A stretch of DNA of 6,650 nucleotides from an uncultured Oscillospiraceae bacterium (GTDB taxonomy: Bacteria; Bacillota; Clostridia; Oscillospirales; Acutalibacteraceae). The DNA is taken from assembly GCA_905193585.1 (NCBI GenBank), contig CAJJPG010000100.1, positions 1 through 6,650 of the forward strand, given 5' to 3'. The position numbers and the translations under genes are program-made. Shown one piece after another: positions 6,496 through 6,650 of this stretch; the stretch's first letter is position 1, and each line of letters opens with the position of its first letter. Under the pieces are notes generated by a model, which was not told the origin of the DNA, did not search any database, and worked only from the letters and a program-made list of their open reading frames with translations.

Positions 6496-6650
6496 ATGGT
6501 GCGGGTGTCCGGTGGACACCTCTTTGAGCGTGTCGAAAAAATCGACATGCTCTTGGACAGGAATTCCATTCGCTCGAAAATCAAGGATTTTCGGTCTGCA
6601 CTCCCTACTCTTGCGGTGCCCAAAGAAAATATTCGCTTGGAGCGCGAATT
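6496..6650 (+). CDS. Possible partial ORF running off the right edge, doubtful
   Basis: From the ATG at 6496 the plus strand is open to the window end (51 codons, begins MVRVSGGHLFERVEKIDMLL). The frame is stop-free back to 6376, with a GTG alternative at 6448. The residue mix is protein-like, but no Shine-Dalgarno sequence precedes either start. The region is full of hairpins, and the opposite strand is also open from the window edge into pflA. It may be a translated-looking repeat rather than a gene. No family is recognised with confidence. Confidence 0.2.
   Translation, partial: MVRVSGGHLFERVEKIDMLLDRNSIRSKIKDFRSALPTLAVPKENIRLERE
6504..6520. repeat. GC-rich hairpin, 7-bp perfect stem
   Basis: GGTGTCC and GGACACC form a perfect 7-bp stem with a GGT loop. 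TCTTTG follows, too few Ts for a standard terminator. Confidence 0.6.
6526..6552. repeat. Long hairpin, 11-bp stem with A5 loop
   Basis: GAGCGTGTCGA (6526-6536) pairs with TCGACATGCTC (6542-6552) around AAAAA. All 11 positions pair if one G-U is allowed. This is the strongest hairpin in the window. It lacks a T-tract on either strand, so it is not an ordinary intrinsic terminator. Confidence 0.65.
6575..6593. repeat. Hairpin with 8-bp perfect stem
   Basis: CGAAAATC and GATTTTCG form a perfect 8-bp stem around AAG. It is the third of three close hairpins within 90 nt. Confidence 0.55.

Larger units (their letters stand above)
6398..6650. other. Hairpin-rich region after pflA; no convincing gene
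   Basis: The 253 bases after pflA hold at least five inverted repeats: 6413-6430, 6504-6520, 6526-6552, 6575-6593 and 6631-6649. A long-range 7-bp match between TGTCCAC (6462-6468) and GTGGACA (6512-6518) would compete with the 6504-6520 hairpin. None is followed by a clear T-tract. Frames on both strands run open to the window edge, but no start has a good ribosome binding site. The pattern suits a dispersed intergenic repeat or a structured RNA that continues beyond the window. This is an inference and family membership cannot be tested here. Confidence 0.4.

Noticed and set aside
6504..6552. Intrinsic terminator for pflBA
   Set aside because: The stems are strong, but neither is followed by a run of Ts on the plus strand, and they start more than 100 nt after the stop codon.
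6339..6623. Minus-strand 94-codon frame with a TTG start
   Set aside because: It overlaps the end of pflA antisense, lacks a ribosome binding site, and competes with two other open frames in the hairpin-rich block.

Overview
The window carries a bacterial chromosomal segment whose gene content points to an anaerobic, endospore-forming member of the Firmicutes (class Clostridia). The evidence is a full-length spoIVA (endospore formers only), a protein of the Firmicutes family DUF4317, and an oxygen-sensitive glycyl-radical pyruvate formate-lyase with its activase. Base composition is mid-range, and Shine-Dalgarno sites and sigma-A promoters are of Gram-positive type. I cannot name the genus.

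Layout. (1) Bases 74-1552, minus strand: spoIVA, the spore-coat basement-layer ATPase, 492 codons as in B. subtilis, with a probable sigma-E promoter (1606-1634). (2) Bases 1553-1705: a compact divergent promoter region. A near-perfect extended -10 sigma-A promoter (1645-1673) drives rightward transcription and sits about 10 bp from the spoIVA promoter. (3) Bases 1706-3315, plus strand: a two-gene unit encoding a DUF4317 protein (TTG start) and a LURP-one/YxjI-like (Tubby C2 fold) protein, 5 bp apart. (4) Bases 3316-3460: the pflB leader, with a consensus-like sigma-A promoter (TTGACA-N17-TATTAT). Its spacer contains a perfect 12-bp palindrome that matches the NrdR-box consensus at 15 of 16 positions. 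(5) Bases 3461-6397, plus strand: the pflB-pflA operon. (6) Bases 6398-6650: a region with no convincing gene but dense in inverted repeats. It looks like a dispersed intergenic repeat or a structured RNA, and it is open on both strands.

How the genes fit together. PflA uses SAM and a 4Fe-4S cluster to install the glycyl radical on PflB. PflB then cleaves pyruvate with CoA to acetyl-CoA and formate under anaerobic conditions. spoIVA acts only in the mother cell during sporulation and is functionally unrelated to its neighbours. The DUF4317/YxjI-like pair appears to be expressed vegetatively, and its function is unknown.

No clear new defence or mobile system is visible. The items most worth a second look are the NrdR-like palindrome in the pfl promoter and the hairpin-rich right end.
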